Shown: in pieces, positions 24,721 through 33,654 of the stretch
Layout: every line of letters starts with the position of its first letter
Numbering within the stretch: the stretch's first letter is position 1
Assembly: GCF_964229645.1 (NCBI RefSeq)
Contig: NZ_CAXREX010000324.1
Location: forward strand, 21,973 to 85,972
Direction: 5' to 3'
Origin: Nioella sp964229645
GTDB taxonomy: Bacteria > Pseudomonadota > Alphaproteobacteria > Rhodobacterales > Rhodobacteraceae
DNA length: 64,000 bases
The notes under the pieces: model-generated
What the model saw: only the letters and a program-made list of their open reading frames with translations
Told to the model about the DNA's origin: nothing
Databases searched by the model: none
Position numbers and translations under genes: made by a program

Positions 24721-25613
24721 TGGGCAGGCAGGTCGCTCAGCATGATCTCTCCCCGGACCGGCTCGGGCCGGTTCGGATCCGGGTCGGGCAGCGGCGGGTT
24801 CAGGATGTTGCGTTGCCATTCCCGCGCCTCGTCGCAACCGTCGCCCGGCGGCGGCGGGGCCTGGTCGACGCAATCGGGCGATCCCTGAGGGCAGGAAAGG
24901 CGCACGTGGAAATGGTAGTGATGACCATACCAGGGCCGGATCTGCCGCAGGTAGGAGCGGTCCCCTGTTTCATTGTCGCACATCCAGACCTTTGCGCCGG
25001 GGAAAACGAAAACCCGCGCCACCCGCGGATCGCTCGCCGCCGCGCGCATCAGCTGCCAATGCGCCTCGGTCCAGTTCTCGCCCACATAGGCCCCGCGCGC
25101 CCGCCGGGTCGAGATCGAGGACAGGCTCTCGCGCTCGGCCTCGGTCAGGCTCAGGTCGGTCGCAGGCAGCATCCAGATATCGGCGTCCAGCCCGGACTGG
25201 TGGCTGGCATGGCCGGTCAGCATCGGCCCGCCCCTCGGTTGCGCCATGTCCCCGATATAGAGCCCGTCCCAACCCGGCAGGGTCGCGGCGAAGCGCGACA
25301 GCTCCTGAAGGTAGTCCAAAAGCTCCGGGTGCCCGTAATTGCGGTTGCGCGACAGGCGCATCGCCTGCCAGGTCGGCCCTGTCTCGGGCAGTTCTTCTGC
25401 CCCCTGGATACAGCCTCGGGAAATGCGTCCGTAGACACGAGTGCGCCCGTCGGATGGCGCGTCGACATGGCCAAAGAGCCGCCTCGCGGGCGTCGCGCTC
25501 ATCGTGCTGGCCGTGACCTGCATCTCGGGGCTCAACGCCTCCGAGCCGTCTCCGCTCCCGCAAGACCCAAGGGCAATCACCGATACGAACAAAAGCGCGG
25601 CGCGCAGGATCAT
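24690..25613 (-). CDS. mepA: Penicillin-insensitive murein endopeptidase
   Basis: The 307-residue M74 metallopeptidase cleaves D-Ala-mDAP cross-links in peptidoglycan. Zinc and catalytic motifs are clear: GHASHQSGLDADIWML and WYGHHYHFHVRLSCP. The N-terminus (MILRAALLFVSVIALGSCGS) has a lipobox-like LGSC, so it may be lipidated, which is not usual for E. coli MepA. The ATG at 25613 shares a base with the stop codon of the MFS gene upstream, indicating coupling. The esterase-like gene overlaps its 3' end. Confidence 0.9.
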   Translation of the reverse strand: MILRAALLFVSVIALGSCGSGDGSEALSPEMQVTASTMSATPARRLFGHVDAPSDGRTRVYGRISRGCIQGAEELPETGPTWQAMRLSRNRNYGHPELLDYLQELSRFAATLPGWDGLYIGDMAQPRGGPMLTGHASHQSGLDADIWMLPATDLSLTEAERESLSSISTRRARGAYVGENWTEAHWQLMRAAASDPRVARVFVFPGAKVWMCDNETGDRSYLRQIRPWYGHHYHFHVRLSCPQGSPDCVDQAPPPPGDGCDEAREWQRNILNPPLPDPDPNRPEPVRGEIMLSDLPAQCTRVLLSSP

Positions 25614-26980
25614 CAACTCTCTTCCCCGTTGGGCTTCACCCAAATCAACAGAACCAATCCCAAGGAGAATAGCCCAATCAGGGGCGTGACCCCAAGCCTC
25701 TGGTTGTTCGTGATGTCCGTGGTAATCGCGATCAGCCAGGGCGCGAGGAACGTCGTGGCCTTACCCGACAGGGCATAAAGCCCAAATGCCTCGGTCATGC
25801 GCTGCGGATTGGCCTGCTTGGTCAGCATGTTGCGGCTGGCCGACTGCACCGCGCCACCGGCCGCCCCGATCAAAAGACCCGCGACATAGAACAGCTGGTC
25901 AGGCAGCGCCGAACCCTCGGCCACCGGCATTCCAAAGATCGCCTCGGGCGACAGCCCCACGATCAGGCAGGCAGTCAAGATCAGTACCACGCAGCAAACA
26001 ACGATCACCGGCATCGGCCCGAACTTGCGGTCCGCCAGCCCGCCAACCCAGGCAAAGATCGCGCCCGAGATCGCGGCCAGGATGCCGAAGATGCCCACCT
26101 CCATGATCGACCAGTCCAGCACGCCCAGCGCGTAGATGCCGCCGAAAGTGTACATCCCGTTCAGCGCGTCACGGTAGAACATCGAACTGCCGAGATAGGC
26201 CAGCAGGCTGGGGTGGCGCGGCAGGCCCTTGATCGTGCGCACCAGGTCACGCAGGCCCTCGCCAACCCGGTAATGGGCGTTCTCGGGCGGGGGGCCATCC
26301 TTCACCCACAGGAAGAACGGGATCATGAAGACCGCGTACCAAAGGGACGTCAGCGGCCCCACCACGCGCGTATCGGCCCCGGTTTCCGGGTCCAGCCCCA
26401 GCAGCGGCCGCATCCCCGCCATGGTCAGACCGTTGTCGCCCGCCTGGAAGAGCGCCAGCATGATCGCCAGCGCCACCACGCCGCCCACGTATCCGAACCC
26501 CCAGCCGGACCCTGAGATTCGCCCCAGCTCTTCCTTGGGGCCCAGCGAGGGCAGGTAGGCATTGGTAAAGATCGTGGCGAATTCCATCCCGATCAGGCCC
26601 ATGCCGAAAAACAGCAACGCCCAGAAGACCGAGAAATCCTCCGGCGCGCTGTACCAGGTGCCCCAGGCGCCAATGACGTAGAGCGCCGAGAAGAGCCAGA
26701 TCCAGGGCATCCGCCGGCCCGAACTGTCGGCCACGCTGCCCAGGATCGGCGCCAGAACGGCGATGGTAATCCCCGTCAGCGTCAGCCCGTAACCCCACAG
26801 CGCCTGCGCCTGTGCCTCGGCCGCCTGCTCGGCCATGCCGCCCGCCATCAGGGACTGCGCGGCGGTCTGGCTGAAATAGGGGCCGAAGATGAAGGTCAGC
26901 ATCAGCGTGTTGTAGGGCTGACTGGCCCAGTCGAAGAAATACCAGCCCCAGATGCGCTTCGTCGGAGAAATTCCGGCCAT
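25613..26980 (-). CDS. MFS transporter, UMF1/Atg22-like
   Basis: The 455-residue protein has twelve predicted helices and the UMF1-family N-terminus (IWGWYFFDWASQPYNTLMLT) with a conserved SSGRRMPWIW loop. Atg22-like members export amino acids in yeast vacuoles; bacterial members are uncharacterised. The ATG at 26980 follows AGGGCAGGAC. It is the middle of a tightly packed minus-strand run: thioesterase, this carrier, mepA and the esterase-like gene. Confidence 0.85.
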   Translation of the reverse strand: MAGISPTKRIWGWYFFDWASQPYNTLMLTFIFGPYFSQTAAQSLMAGGMAEQAAEAQAQALWGYGLTLTGITIAVLAPILGSVADSSGRRMPWIWLFSALYVIGAWGTWYSAPEDFSVFWALLFFGMGLIGMEFATIFTNAYLPSLGPKEELGRISGSGWGFGYVGGVVALAIMLALFQAGDNGLTMAGMRPLLGLDPETGADTRVVGPLTSLWYAVFMIPFFLWVKDGPPPENAHYRVGEGLRDLVRTIKGLPRHPSLLAYLGSSMFYRDALNGMYTFGGIYALGVLDWSIMEVGIFGILAAISGAIFAWVGGLADRKFGPMPVIVVCCVVLILTACLIVGLSPEAIFGMPVAEGSALPDQLFYVAGLLIGAAGGAVQSASRNMLTKQANPQRMTEAFGLYALSGKATTFLAPWLIAITTDITNNQRLGVTPLIGLFSLGLVLLIWVKPNGEES

Positions 26981-27003
26981 GTCCTGCCCTTCCCTGTTCC
27001 CTG

Positions 27004-27582
27004 TCAGGCAGAATTCAGCCAATCCTCCTGTTTGGCAACGGAAATAAATTCCGCCTCCTGCGGAGGCCAGGGCCGCCTGTCCTCGGCTTCGATCCAGGCC
27101 TGCACCCAGTCCGGCAAGGGTGGCGAGACCGGATCAACCCCCAGTGCCCGTGTCACGCGCTCGGTCGGAACGATCCCCTCCGGCCCCGTCATGGCCGAAC
27201 GATAGACAATCTGGTTGCAGCAGGCCTGCCCCTTCCACATCGATTGCTCGATATAGACGAACCGCGCGTCCCAGCCCACGCAGCGGCTACGCATCTCGAC
27301 CAGCTCGAAGGTGCGGATGCGGGCGCGGTATCGCACCGAGGCCCCGGCCATGGTCATGCCCCAGCGCTCGCGCCGAAGCATCTCGATCAACCCGGTGCGC
27401 CGGGCCAGCGGAATGCGCCCGAGATCGTAGAAGGTCAGCGTGCGCCCGTTATTGAGCTCCATCCACAGGTCGATATCCCAGGGCCAGCAGCGATGGCGGC
27501 TGACATGGGTTCCGGTCAGGGGAAGGCGCGGCGCATGGCGGGTCACGGCCAACTGGTAAAGCATGCGGGCAACAGGATACAT
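27004..27582 (-). CDS. Acyl-CoA thioesterase, hotdog fold
   Basis: The 192-residue protein has the THEM6/4HBT-like segment DIDLWMELNNGRTLTFYDLG with a central hotdog helix and WDARFVYIEQSMWKGQ in the second half. The family hydrolyses acyl-CoA thioesters; the natural substrate here is unknown. The ATG at 27582 follows AAAGGTTGCCCG. The gene ends 23 bp before the UMF1 carrier start and is probably co-transcribed with it. Confidence 0.8.
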   Translation of the reverse strand: MYPVARMLYQLAVTRHAPRLPLTGTHVSRHRCWPWDIDLWMELNNGRTLTFYDLGRIPLARRTGLIEMLRRERWGMTMAGASVRYRARIRTFELVEMRSRCVGWDARFVYIEQSMWKGQACCNQIVYRSAMTGPEGIVPTERVTRALGVDPVSPPLPDWVQAWIEAEDRRPWPPQEAEFISVAKQEDWLNSA

Positions 27583-27730
27583 CGGGCAACCTTTGCAACG
27601 GGTGGACGGCCCCATTGATCCCCCGCGCAGGGGGGCGTCAACCCGGTCCGTCGCGTCACGCCCTTGTCATCGCGGCCCTGCCCCCTTACCTCTTGGCGAA
27701 CTCAAGAAACCAAGGGGCGCGCGCAAGGCC

Positions 27731-28018
27731 ATGCTGTCACTCTTCCAGATTCTCCTGATGCTGATCAGCGTCGCCAAGTTCATCATCATCGCCCATATCA
27801 TCATGAGCTGGCTGATCAATTTCGGCGTGCTGAACATCCACCAGCCGCTGGTGAACCAGCTCTGGCGCGGCCTCGATCAGCTCCTGGCCCCGGTCTACAA
27901 CCCGATCCGCCGGATGCTGCCCAACATGGGCGGGCTCGACCTCGCGCCGCTCATCGTGATCCTGGGTCTCTTCGCGGCGGAAATCCTGATCCGCAACAAC
28001 GCGATGTATTTCATCTGA
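27731..28018 (+). CDS. YggT-family membrane protein
   Basis: The 95-residue protein has two hydrophobic helices flanking the conserved YggT motif PVYNPIRRMLPNMGGLDLAP. YggT proteins are small inner-membrane proteins linked to osmotic shock resistance and, in cyanobacteria, to thylakoid and nucleoid organisation. It diverges from the thioesterase gene. Three bases after its stop lies a diverged copy of the family intergenic repeat. Confidence 0.9.
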   Translation: MLSLFQILLMLISVAKFIIIAHIIMSWLINFGVLNIHQPLVNQLWRGLDQLLAPVYNPIRRMLPNMGGLDLAPLIVILGLFAAEILIRNNAMYFI

Positions 28019-28020
28019 CC

Positions 28021-28049
28021 CTTCTTCTTTGTGGAAATACCCCGGCGGG
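28021..28049. repeat. Diverged copy of family intergenic repeat (copy B)
   Basis: CTTCTTCTTTGTGGAAATAC followed by CCCGGCGGG is a variant of the head of the repeat at 9871 and 45737. As in copy A, it starts three bases after a stop codon. Confidence 0.55.
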
Positions 28050-28081
28050 TCGGATTGCGCAGCAATTCGAAACCCGTGCGC

Positions 28082-28756
28082 TCAGTGACCCCCGGCAAAG
28101 GCAGCCTCATCGCCCCATAGTTCGGACAGCCGCGCATCGCGCCCGCAGGAGTCGCGGTACAGCGTGTAGGCCACCGATTTGCGGCGCGGTCCGAACCGGG
28201 TCAGGATCAGCGCGTCGCTGGCGTAGAAATCCTGGTGATAGTCCTCTGCTGGCCAGAAGGGGGCCGCATCCAGGACGGGGGTGACCACCGCCTGTCCAAG
28301 CGCGGCCTCGGCCTCGGCAATCGCGGCCTCGGCAATCGCGCGTTCCCCGGGGCCATCGACGAAGATCGCGGTGCGATAGCTCGGCCCCCGGTCGCAGAAC
28401 TGCCCGCCTGCATCGGTCACATCGACCGAACGCAGGAAGAGCCGCAGGATCTCGTCATAGCCGATCACCTCGGCATCATAGGTCAGCCGCACCACCTCGT
28501 AGTGCCCGGTGCCTCCCGCCGTCACCTGCCGGTAGCTCGGGGCCTCGACCGTGCCGCCGGCAAAGCCCGAGACCGCCTCGACAACCCCCGGCACGCTTTC
28601 GAAATCGGCCTCCACGCACCAAAAACACCCCCCCGCCAGCACGGTCTGCCGCAGCTCCTGCGCCTCGGCGCGACCGTGATGGGCGATCACGCCCAGCGCG
28701 ATGCTCAGGGCCAGTGCGGCGGTCTTGATGTTCTGGGCGATGCGGATGCGGGGCAT
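28082..28756 (-). CDS. msrA: Peptide-methionine (S)-S-oxide reductase, exported
   Basis: The 224-residue MsrA carries the active-site motif LAGGCFWCVEADFESVPGV and reduces methionine-S-sulfoxide. Unusually for a cytoplasmic enzyme, the first 33 residues form a signal peptide (NIKTAALALSIALGVIAHHG), so it probably repairs oxidised proteins in the periplasm. The common GHAEVV motif reads GHYEVV here. The ATG at 28756 follows AGGAGGAAACCC. No msrB is nearby. Confidence 0.92.
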   Translation of the reverse strand: MPRIRIAQNIKTAALALSIALGVIAHHGRAEAQELRQTVLAGGCFWCVEADFESVPGVVEAVSGFAGGTVEAPSYRQVTAGGTGHYEVVRLTYDAEVIGYDEILRLFLRSVDVTDAGGQFCDRGPSYRTAIFVDGPGERAIAEAAIAEAEAALGQAVVTPVLDAAPFWPAEDYHQDFYASDALILTRFGPRRKSVAYTLYRDSCGRDARLSELWGDEAAFAGGH

Positions 28757-28870
28757 GGGTTTCCTCCTGATGCTCCACCCATCGCGCCGGGGCCGATGAA
28801 ATACAACGCAACTGCCCGTGAGCTCACAGAGCGGTGAATTCCGCTGTCAGCTTGCGAAACCGCCCTTGCG

Positions 28871-28917
28871 TATGTACGGGGGGTGTACGGGGGTGTACGC
28901 CCGGTGTACGGGGGGTG
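28871..28917. repeat. Tandem TGTACG/G-run repeats upstream of sulfotransferase gene
   Basis: Four TGTAC units occur in 47 bp, three of them followed by runs of five or six G, ending six bases before the sulfotransferase ATG. The 15-mer GGTGTACGGGGGGTG (28903-28917) occurs again at 45936-45950. The G-tracts could form a quadruplex in DNA or in the leader RNA. Confidence 0.7.
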
Positions 28918-28922
28918 CTGCC

Positions 28923-29639
28923 ATGAAAATCGCGATGTGGTCAGGTCCGAGAAACCTCTCGACGGCCATGATGTATGCCTTCGCGAACCGGCCCGATTGC
29001 GCCGTGGTGGACGAACCTTTCTATGCCGCCTACCTCGCCCTGACCGGGCTCGATCACCCGATGCGGGCCGAGATTCTCGCCGCCCAGCCGCAGGATCCTG
29101 CCGAGGTTGCACAGGCTCTGTCCGGCCCGGTCCCGGATGGAAAAGCCCATTGGTATCAGAAACATATGACCCAGCACATGATCGCGGGCGTGCCCCGAGA
29201 CTGGATGCGCGACGTGGTCAACGTGTTCCTCATTCGCCACCCCGCCCGCGTCGTCGCCAGCTACGCTGCCAAGCGCGAGAACCCGACGCTCGACGATATC
29301 GGTTTCCGCCAGCAGGCCGAGCTTTACCGCGAGGTCCTGGCGTTCGGCGGAACGCCCATCGTGATCGACAGTCACGACATCCGCGAGAACCCGCGCGACA
29401 TGCTGGAAAAACTGTGCGATTCCATTGATTTGCCATTTTCCGAGGCCATGCTCTCCTGGCCCGCAGGCGGCCATGACAGCGACGGCGTCTGGGCCCCGCA
29501 CTGGTATGGCGCTGTCTGGAACAGCACCGGTTTCGCGGGCGCCGAAGGCCCCTTGCCATCGCTCGATGCCGAGGCCGCAGCCCTGGTCGCTCAGGCCCTG
29601 CCCTTCTACGAGGACCTGTCCTCGGCCAAGCTCCGCTGA
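28923..29639 (+). CDS. Sulfotransferase-family protein
   Basis: The 238-residue protein begins MKIAMWSGPRNLSTAMMYAF, matching the 5'-phosphosulfate (PAPS) binding loop of branched-chain sulfotransferase-like proteins, and has the downstream VFLIRHPARVVASYAAKRE motif that binds the 3'-phosphate. The acceptor is unknown. The leader directly upstream is made of TGTACG/G-run repeats, so the start codon has no normal Shine-Dalgarno. It diverges from msrA. Confidence 0.75.
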   Translation: MKIAMWSGPRNLSTAMMYAFANRPDCAVVDEPFYAAYLALTGLDHPMRAEILAAQPQDPAEVAQALSGPVPDGKAHWYQKHMTQHMIAGVPRDWMRDVVNVFLIRHPARVVASYAAKRENPTLDDIGFRQQAELYREVLAFGGTPIVIDSHDIRENPRDMLEKLCDSIDLPFSEAMLSWPAGGHDSDGVWAPHWYGAVWNSTGFAGAEGPLPSLDAEAAALVAQALPFYEDLSSAKLR

Positions 29640-29642
29640 GCG

Positions 29643-29930
29643 TCAGCCCTTCAGCAACTGACTCAGCTTCATCGCCACCGCCGGATTGCCGCTGACCTTG
29701 AGCTTGCCCATCATCAGCCCCGTCATCGGGTTGAGCTTGCCTGTCAGCAGTTTCACCAGGTTGTCCTGGCTTAGTGACAGGGTGCAATCGGCATCCCGAT
29801 CCTCGGTCGTGGCACTGCCATCGGCCAGCACGATCACGCCATCCTCGCCGCAATCGAACTTGAGCGAGCCGTCGAAAGCCTTGCCCCCCAGGCCGGCGCG
29901 AATGCGCTCTGCAATCTCTTCCAACGCCAT
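29643..29930 (-). CDS. SCP2 sterol-binding domain protein
   Basis: The 95-residue single-domain protein matches the C-terminal part of SCP2 lipid-transfer domains (GSLKFDCGEDGVIVLADGSA and CTLSLSQDNLVKLLTGKLNP). It would bind hydrophobic ligands such as acyl chains. It converges on the sulfotransferase gene three bases away. A terminator separates it from argG upstream. Confidence 0.85.
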   Translation of the reverse strand: MALEEIAERIRAGLGGKAFDGSLKFDCGEDGVIVLADGSATTEDRDADCTLSLSQDNLVKLLTGKLNPMTGLMMGKLKVSGNPAVAMKLSQLLKG

Positions 29931-29950
29931 CTCGGCCCCCGAATGAACAA

Positions 29951-29972
29951 CCCGCCCAAGGTGATGGGCGGG
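29951..29972 (-). terminator. Terminator-like hairpin after argG
   Basis: CCCGCCC (29951-29957) pairs with GGGCGGG (29966-29972) around an 8-nt loop. On the minus strand it is followed by TTGTTCATT, a weak T-tract, between argG and the SCP2 gene. Confidence 0.55.
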
Positions 29973-30008
29973 CTTAGGAAATCTGGCAATGCTGACGTGG
30001 CTGGAAGC

Positions 30009-31235
30009 TCAGCCCTTCAGCCGGCGGTTGCGCATGGCGATCAGCCGAAGGCGCAGCGCGTTGAGCTTGATGAAGCCGGCCGCGTCCTTCTGGTCGTAGG
30101 CACCGGCATCGTCTTCGAAGGTCACATGCTCTTCGGAATAGAGCGAGTGGTCCGACCAGCGCCCCACGCAGCGGGCAAGCCCCTTGTAGAGCTTCAGCCG
30201 AACGGTGCCGGTCACGTGTTCCTGGCTCTTGTCGATGGCCGCTTGCAGCATCTCGCGTTCGGGGCTGAACCAGAAACCGTTGTAGATCAGCTCTGCATAT
30301 TGCGGCATCAGCTGGTCCTTCAGGTGCATCGCGCCCCGGTCCATGGTGATCGACTCGATCCCGCGATGGGCCTCCAGCAGCAGGGTGCCGCCGGGCGTTT
30401 CGTAGATGCCGCGCGATTTCATACCGACGAAACGGCCTTCCACAAGGTCGAGCCGCCCACAGCCATGTTTGCCGCCCAGTTCATTGAGCTGGGTCAGCAT
30501 CTCGGCCGGGCTGACTGCCTTGCCGTTGATCGACACCGCATCGCCCTTCTCGAAGCCGATTTCCACGTATTCGGGTTCGTTCGGGGCATCCTCGGGATGC
30601 ACGGTGCGCTGGTAGACGTAATCGGGCGCGTCGACCGCCGGATCTTCCAGCACCTTGCCCTCGGAAGAGGTGTGCAGAAGGTTCGCGTCGACGCTGAAGG
30701 GCGCTTCGCCGCGCTTGTCCTTGGCGATCGGAATCTGGTTCTTCTCGGCGAAGTCGATCAGCTTGGTGCGGCTGGTCAGATCCCATTCGCGCCAGGGGGC
30801 GATCACCTTGATATCGGGGTTGAGCGCGTAGGCCGACAGCTCGAAACGCACCTGGTCGTTGCCCTTGCCGGTGGCACCATGGGCCACGGCATCGGCCCCG
30901 GTGGCTTCCGCGATCTCGATCAGGCGCTTGGAAATCAGCGGCCGTGCGATCGAGGTGCCAAGCAGGTAGAGCCCTTCGTATTGCGCATTGGCGCGGAACA
31001 TCGGGTTGACGAAGTCACGCACGAATTCTTCGCGCAGGTCCTCGATATAGATATTCTCGGGCTTGATCCCAAGCATCTCGGCCTTCTGGCGCGCCGGTTC
31101 GAGTTCCTCGCCCTGGCCCAGATCGGCGGTGAAGGTCACCACTTCGCAACCATACTCGGTTTGCAGCCACTTGAGGATGATCGAGGTGTCGAGACCGCCG
31201 GAATAGGCGAGAACGACTTTCTTCGGCGCGGACAT
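30009..31235 (-). CDS. argG: Argininosuccinate synthase
   Basis: The 408-residue enzyme joins citrulline and aspartate using ATP in arginine synthesis. The N-terminal PP-loop (VLAYSGGLDTSIILKWL) and later ATGKGNDQVRFE and SIDGKAVSP-like segments (here SINGKAVSP) fit the family, as does the length. The ATG at 31235 follows GGGAGAG. It diverges from the membrane protein at 31318. Confidence 0.96.
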   Translation of the reverse strand: MSAPKKVVLAYSGGLDTSIILKWLQTEYGCEVVTFTADLGQGEELEPARQKAEMLGIKPENIYIEDLREEFVRDFVNPMFRANAQYEGLYLLGTSIARPLISKRLIEIAEATGADAVAHGATGKGNDQVRFELSAYALNPDIKVIAPWREWDLTSRTKLIDFAEKNQIPIAKDKRGEAPFSVDANLLHTSSEGKVLEDPAVDAPDYVYQRTVHPEDAPNEPEYVEIGFEKGDAVSINGKAVSPAEMLTQLNELGGKHGCGRLDLVEGRFVGMKSRGIYETPGGTLLLEAHRGIESITMDRGAMHLKDQLMPQYAELIYNGFWFSPEREMLQAAIDKSQEHVTGTVRLKLYKGLARCVGRWSDHSLYSEEHVTFEDDAGAYDQKDAAGFIKLNALRLRLIAMRNRRLKG

Positions 31236-31317
31236 TGGACTCTCCCGGGAATTCGATTGACCGACGGGGCGATACCGGGTTTTCAAGGGGGAAGCAAGTC
31301 AGGCGGAGTGTGGTTGA

Positions 31318-32076
31318 ATGGACTATGGCTATCGAATGTTGCGGCATGTTGTGGCGCAGGTTTTCGGCAATTTCGGGCAAGCCGCCCGGCTGACGCTTCT
31401 GCTGACCTTCCTGCCGATGGGCCTGCTGCTCGTGCTTTTCCTGTCCACCGGCGCAACTCTGGACCCGTCCATGGGCCAGGGCGACATGCCCAACCCCGGC
31501 ATGATCTTCCTGCTGGTGCTGGCCGGTATCGTGGTCAGCGCCATCACCTATTGCTGGGCCGCCGTGGGCTGGCACCGTTTCGTGCTGCTGGAAGAATATG
31601 GAAACGGGCTTGTGCCGCGCTGGCACGGAGGCTTCGTGCTGTCCTATATCGGGCGGGCGATTCTGCTGGGGATCGTGGTGTTCCTGATCGCCTTCGTGTC
31701 CAGCCTGGTTCTTGGCGGGCTGCTTTTTGCGCTGCCCGGCGTGGTCAGCCTTCTGGTCGTGACGGGCTGGGTTCTGGGCATGTCCTGGGTCATCACCCGG
31801 CTTGGCCTGATCCTGCCGGCCGCCGCGCTGGGCGAACCGATGTCGATCGGCGAAAGCTGGCGCGCCACGGCCCCGGTGGCGACCGACCTGCTGGTGCCCC
31901 TCTTCATCATCGCCCTGGCGATGAGCGTGCTTGGCGGGCTCGTGAACCTGGTGTTCCAGGGCAGCGTGCTCGGCTTCATTCCGCAGGGCCTGCTGTACTG
32001 GATCCAGATCCTTCTGAACCTGTCGCTGATGACAACGCTCTACGGCACGCAGGTGCAGGGCCGCACGCTGAACTGA
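31318..32076 (+). CDS. Uncharacterised multi-pass membrane protein
   Basis: The 252-residue protein has about six hydrophobic segments: LTLLLTFLPMGLLLVLFLST, GMIFLLVLAGIVVSAITYCW, a pair around 118-155, FIIALAMSVLGGLVNLVF and a final one. It is rich in Gly and Leu, with no catalytic motif I recognise; the layout resembles DUF-type six-helix proteins that follow housekeeping genes. The ATG at 31318 has GGCGGAG upstream. The ilvA start is ten bases after its stop, so the two are probably co-transcribed. Confidence 0.75.
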   Translation: MDYGYRMLRHVVAQVFGNFGQAARLTLLLTFLPMGLLLVLFLSTGATLDPSMGQGDMPNPGMIFLLVLAGIVVSAITYCWAAVGWHRFVLLEEYGNGLVPRWHGGFVLSYIGRAILLGIVVFLIAFVSSLVLGGLLFALPGVVSLLVVTGWVLGMSWVITRLGLILPAAALGEPMSIGESWRATAPVATDLLVPLFIIALAMSVLGGLVNLVFQGSVLGFIPQGLLYWIQILLNLSLMTTLYGTQVQGRTLN

Positions 32077-32086
32077 TCGGGACATC

Positions 32087-33334
32087 ATGACCGACTTTGC
32101 CACAAGGGCCCGCGCGGCCGCCGATGCCATGCGGGACCTCTTCCCGCCCACACCGCTCTTGCGCAATGCTTTCCTGTCGGACCGCTACGGGGCCGAGATC
32201 TGGCTCAAGCGCGAAGACCTGAGCCCCGTGCGCAGCTACAAGATTCGCGGGGCCTTCAACGCCATGACCAAGCGGCTGGCCGAAGACCCCGACCGGCGGC
32301 TCTTCGTCTGCGCCAGCGCGGGCAACCACGCGCAAGGGGTGGCGTTCGTGTGCCGTCACTTCGGCGTCAGGGGCGAGATCTTCATGCCCGTCACAACCCC
32401 GCGTCAGAAGATCGACAAGACATTGGCCTTCGGCGGTGACGCGGTCGAGATCAAGCTGGTGGGCGATTATTTCGACGACACGCTGGCCGCCGCCCAGGCC
32501 TTCTGCACGGACACGGGCGGCGTTTTCCTGTCCCCCTTCGACGACCCCGACGTGATCGAGGGACAGGCCTCGGTCGCGGTCGAGATGCTCGATCAACTGG
32601 GTGCCGCACCCGACCGCCTGATCCTGCCCGTCGGCGGAGGCGGGCTTTCTGCCGGGGTGCTGTCCTACCTCAAGGCCGGGCGCGCCGGGACGCGGGTGAA
32701 GCTTGTCGAGCCCGAGGGCGGCAAGAGCCTTGCTGCAGCGCTCAAGGCCGGGCACCCGGTGACCTTGCCAGTGGTCGATAACTTCGTCGATGGCGCGGCG
32801 GTCGCGCGGATCGGGGACGCGCCGTTCGAGGTGCTTGGCACGACCGATCCGGGCGACGTGCTGGCGGCACCGGAAAACCGCATCTGCGTGACCATCTCCG
32901 AGATGCTGAATATCGAGGGCATCGTGCTGGAGCCTGCCGGCGCACTGGCGATCGACGCCTTGCAGGATCTTGGCGCCGCGATCCGGGGGCAGACGGTGGT
33001 CTGCGTGACGTCTGGCGGGAATTTTGATTTTGAACGTCTGCCCGAGGTCAAGGAACGCGCCATGCGGTTCCGGGGCGTGAAGAAATATTTTATCTTGCGC
33101 ATGCCGCAGCGACCCGGTGCTCTGAAGGATTTCCTGGGCCTCCTGGGGCCAGGCGATGACATCGCCCGTTTCGAGTATCTCAAGAAATCCGCGCGCAATT
33201 TCGGGTCGGTCCTGATCGGGATCGAAGCACGCGAGGCGGGGGATTTCGACGGGCTGTTCGAGCGGATGGAAGCCCGGGGCTTCGCCTATCGCGACATCAC
33301 CGAAGACGAGGTTCTGGCAGAGTTCCTGATCTAG
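32087..33334 (+). CDS. ilvA: Threonine ammonia-lyase (threonine dehydratase)
   Basis: This 415-residue PLP enzyme deaminates threonine to 2-oxobutyrate, the first step to isoleucine. The PLP-lysine motif SYKIRGAFNAM is near residue 55, with the SAGNHAQGVAF loop and the glycine-rich LPVGGGGLSAGV. The C-terminal 80 residues form one ACT-like regulatory domain (ILRMPQRPGALKDFLGLLG), fitting the feedback-regulated biosynthetic type. It overlaps the convergent Hpt gene by four bases. Confidence 0.94.
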   Translation: MTDFATRARAAADAMRDLFPPTPLLRNAFLSDRYGAEIWLKREDLSPVRSYKIRGAFNAMTKRLAEDPDRRLFVCASAGNHAQGVAFVCRHFGVRGEIFMPVTTPRQKIDKTLAFGGDAVEIKLVGDYFDDTLAAAQAFCTDTGGVFLSPFDDPDVIEGQASVAVEMLDQLGAAPDRLILPVGGGGLSAGVLSYLKAGRAGTRVKLVEPEGGKSLAAALKAGHPVTLPVVDNFVDGAAVARIGDAPFEVLGTTDPGDVLAAPENRICVTISEMLNIEGIVLEPAGALAIDALQDLGAAIRGQTVVCVTSGGNFDFERLPEVKERAMRFRGVKKYFILRMPQRPGALKDFLGLLGPGDDIARFEYLKKSARNFGSVLIGIEAREAGDFDGLFERMEARGFAYRDITEDEVLAEFLI

Positions 33335-33654
33335 GCCGCTTCCGGCCGGGGCAGGTCGGGGCCGAAGGCCGCGAGCGATTCGTGAAACAGCCAGTCGATA
33401 TGCACCATGTCGACCGCCTTGCCCTCGTGCGCCTTGTGTTCGGCCTCGGTGCAGGCAAGGGCCAGATCCGCGAAACCCAGGTTGAGCGCACTGCCACGCA
33501 GGGCGTGAAAGTCGGCCGCCTGCGCACTGGCCGGGTCGGCGCACAGCCGCGTCAGGGTTTCAACCATCTCGTCAAGGAAGATGGCCGCGACTTCGGCAAA
33601 GTCATCCTCGCCGATTTCCTGTTTCAATTCGATCAGCCTGGCCCGGTCGATCAT
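33331..33654 (-). CDS. Hpt-domain phosphotransfer protein
   Basis: The 107-residue four-helix protein contains FHALRGSALNLGFADLALAC, the HPt motif with a phospho-accepting His, so it can relay phosphate between receiver domains. The ATG at 33654 follows TTGGAGG. It diverges from a receiver-phosphatase gene at 33816, and this pairing suggests that the two work in one phosphorelay. No histidine kinase gene is nearby. Confidence 0.85.
   Translation of the reverse strand: MIDRARLIELKQEIGEDDFAEVAAIFLDEMVETLTRLCADPASAQAADFHALRGSALNLGFADLALACTEAEHKAHEGKAVDMVHIDWLFHESLAAFGPDLPRPEAA

Noticed and set aside
28050..28081. tRNA T-loop-like ATTCGAAACC sequence
   Set aside because: No acceptor or anticodon stems can be drawn around it.
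28871..28917. CRISPR-like short repeats
   Set aside because: Units are about 10-14 bp with no spacers, and no cas genes exist nearby.
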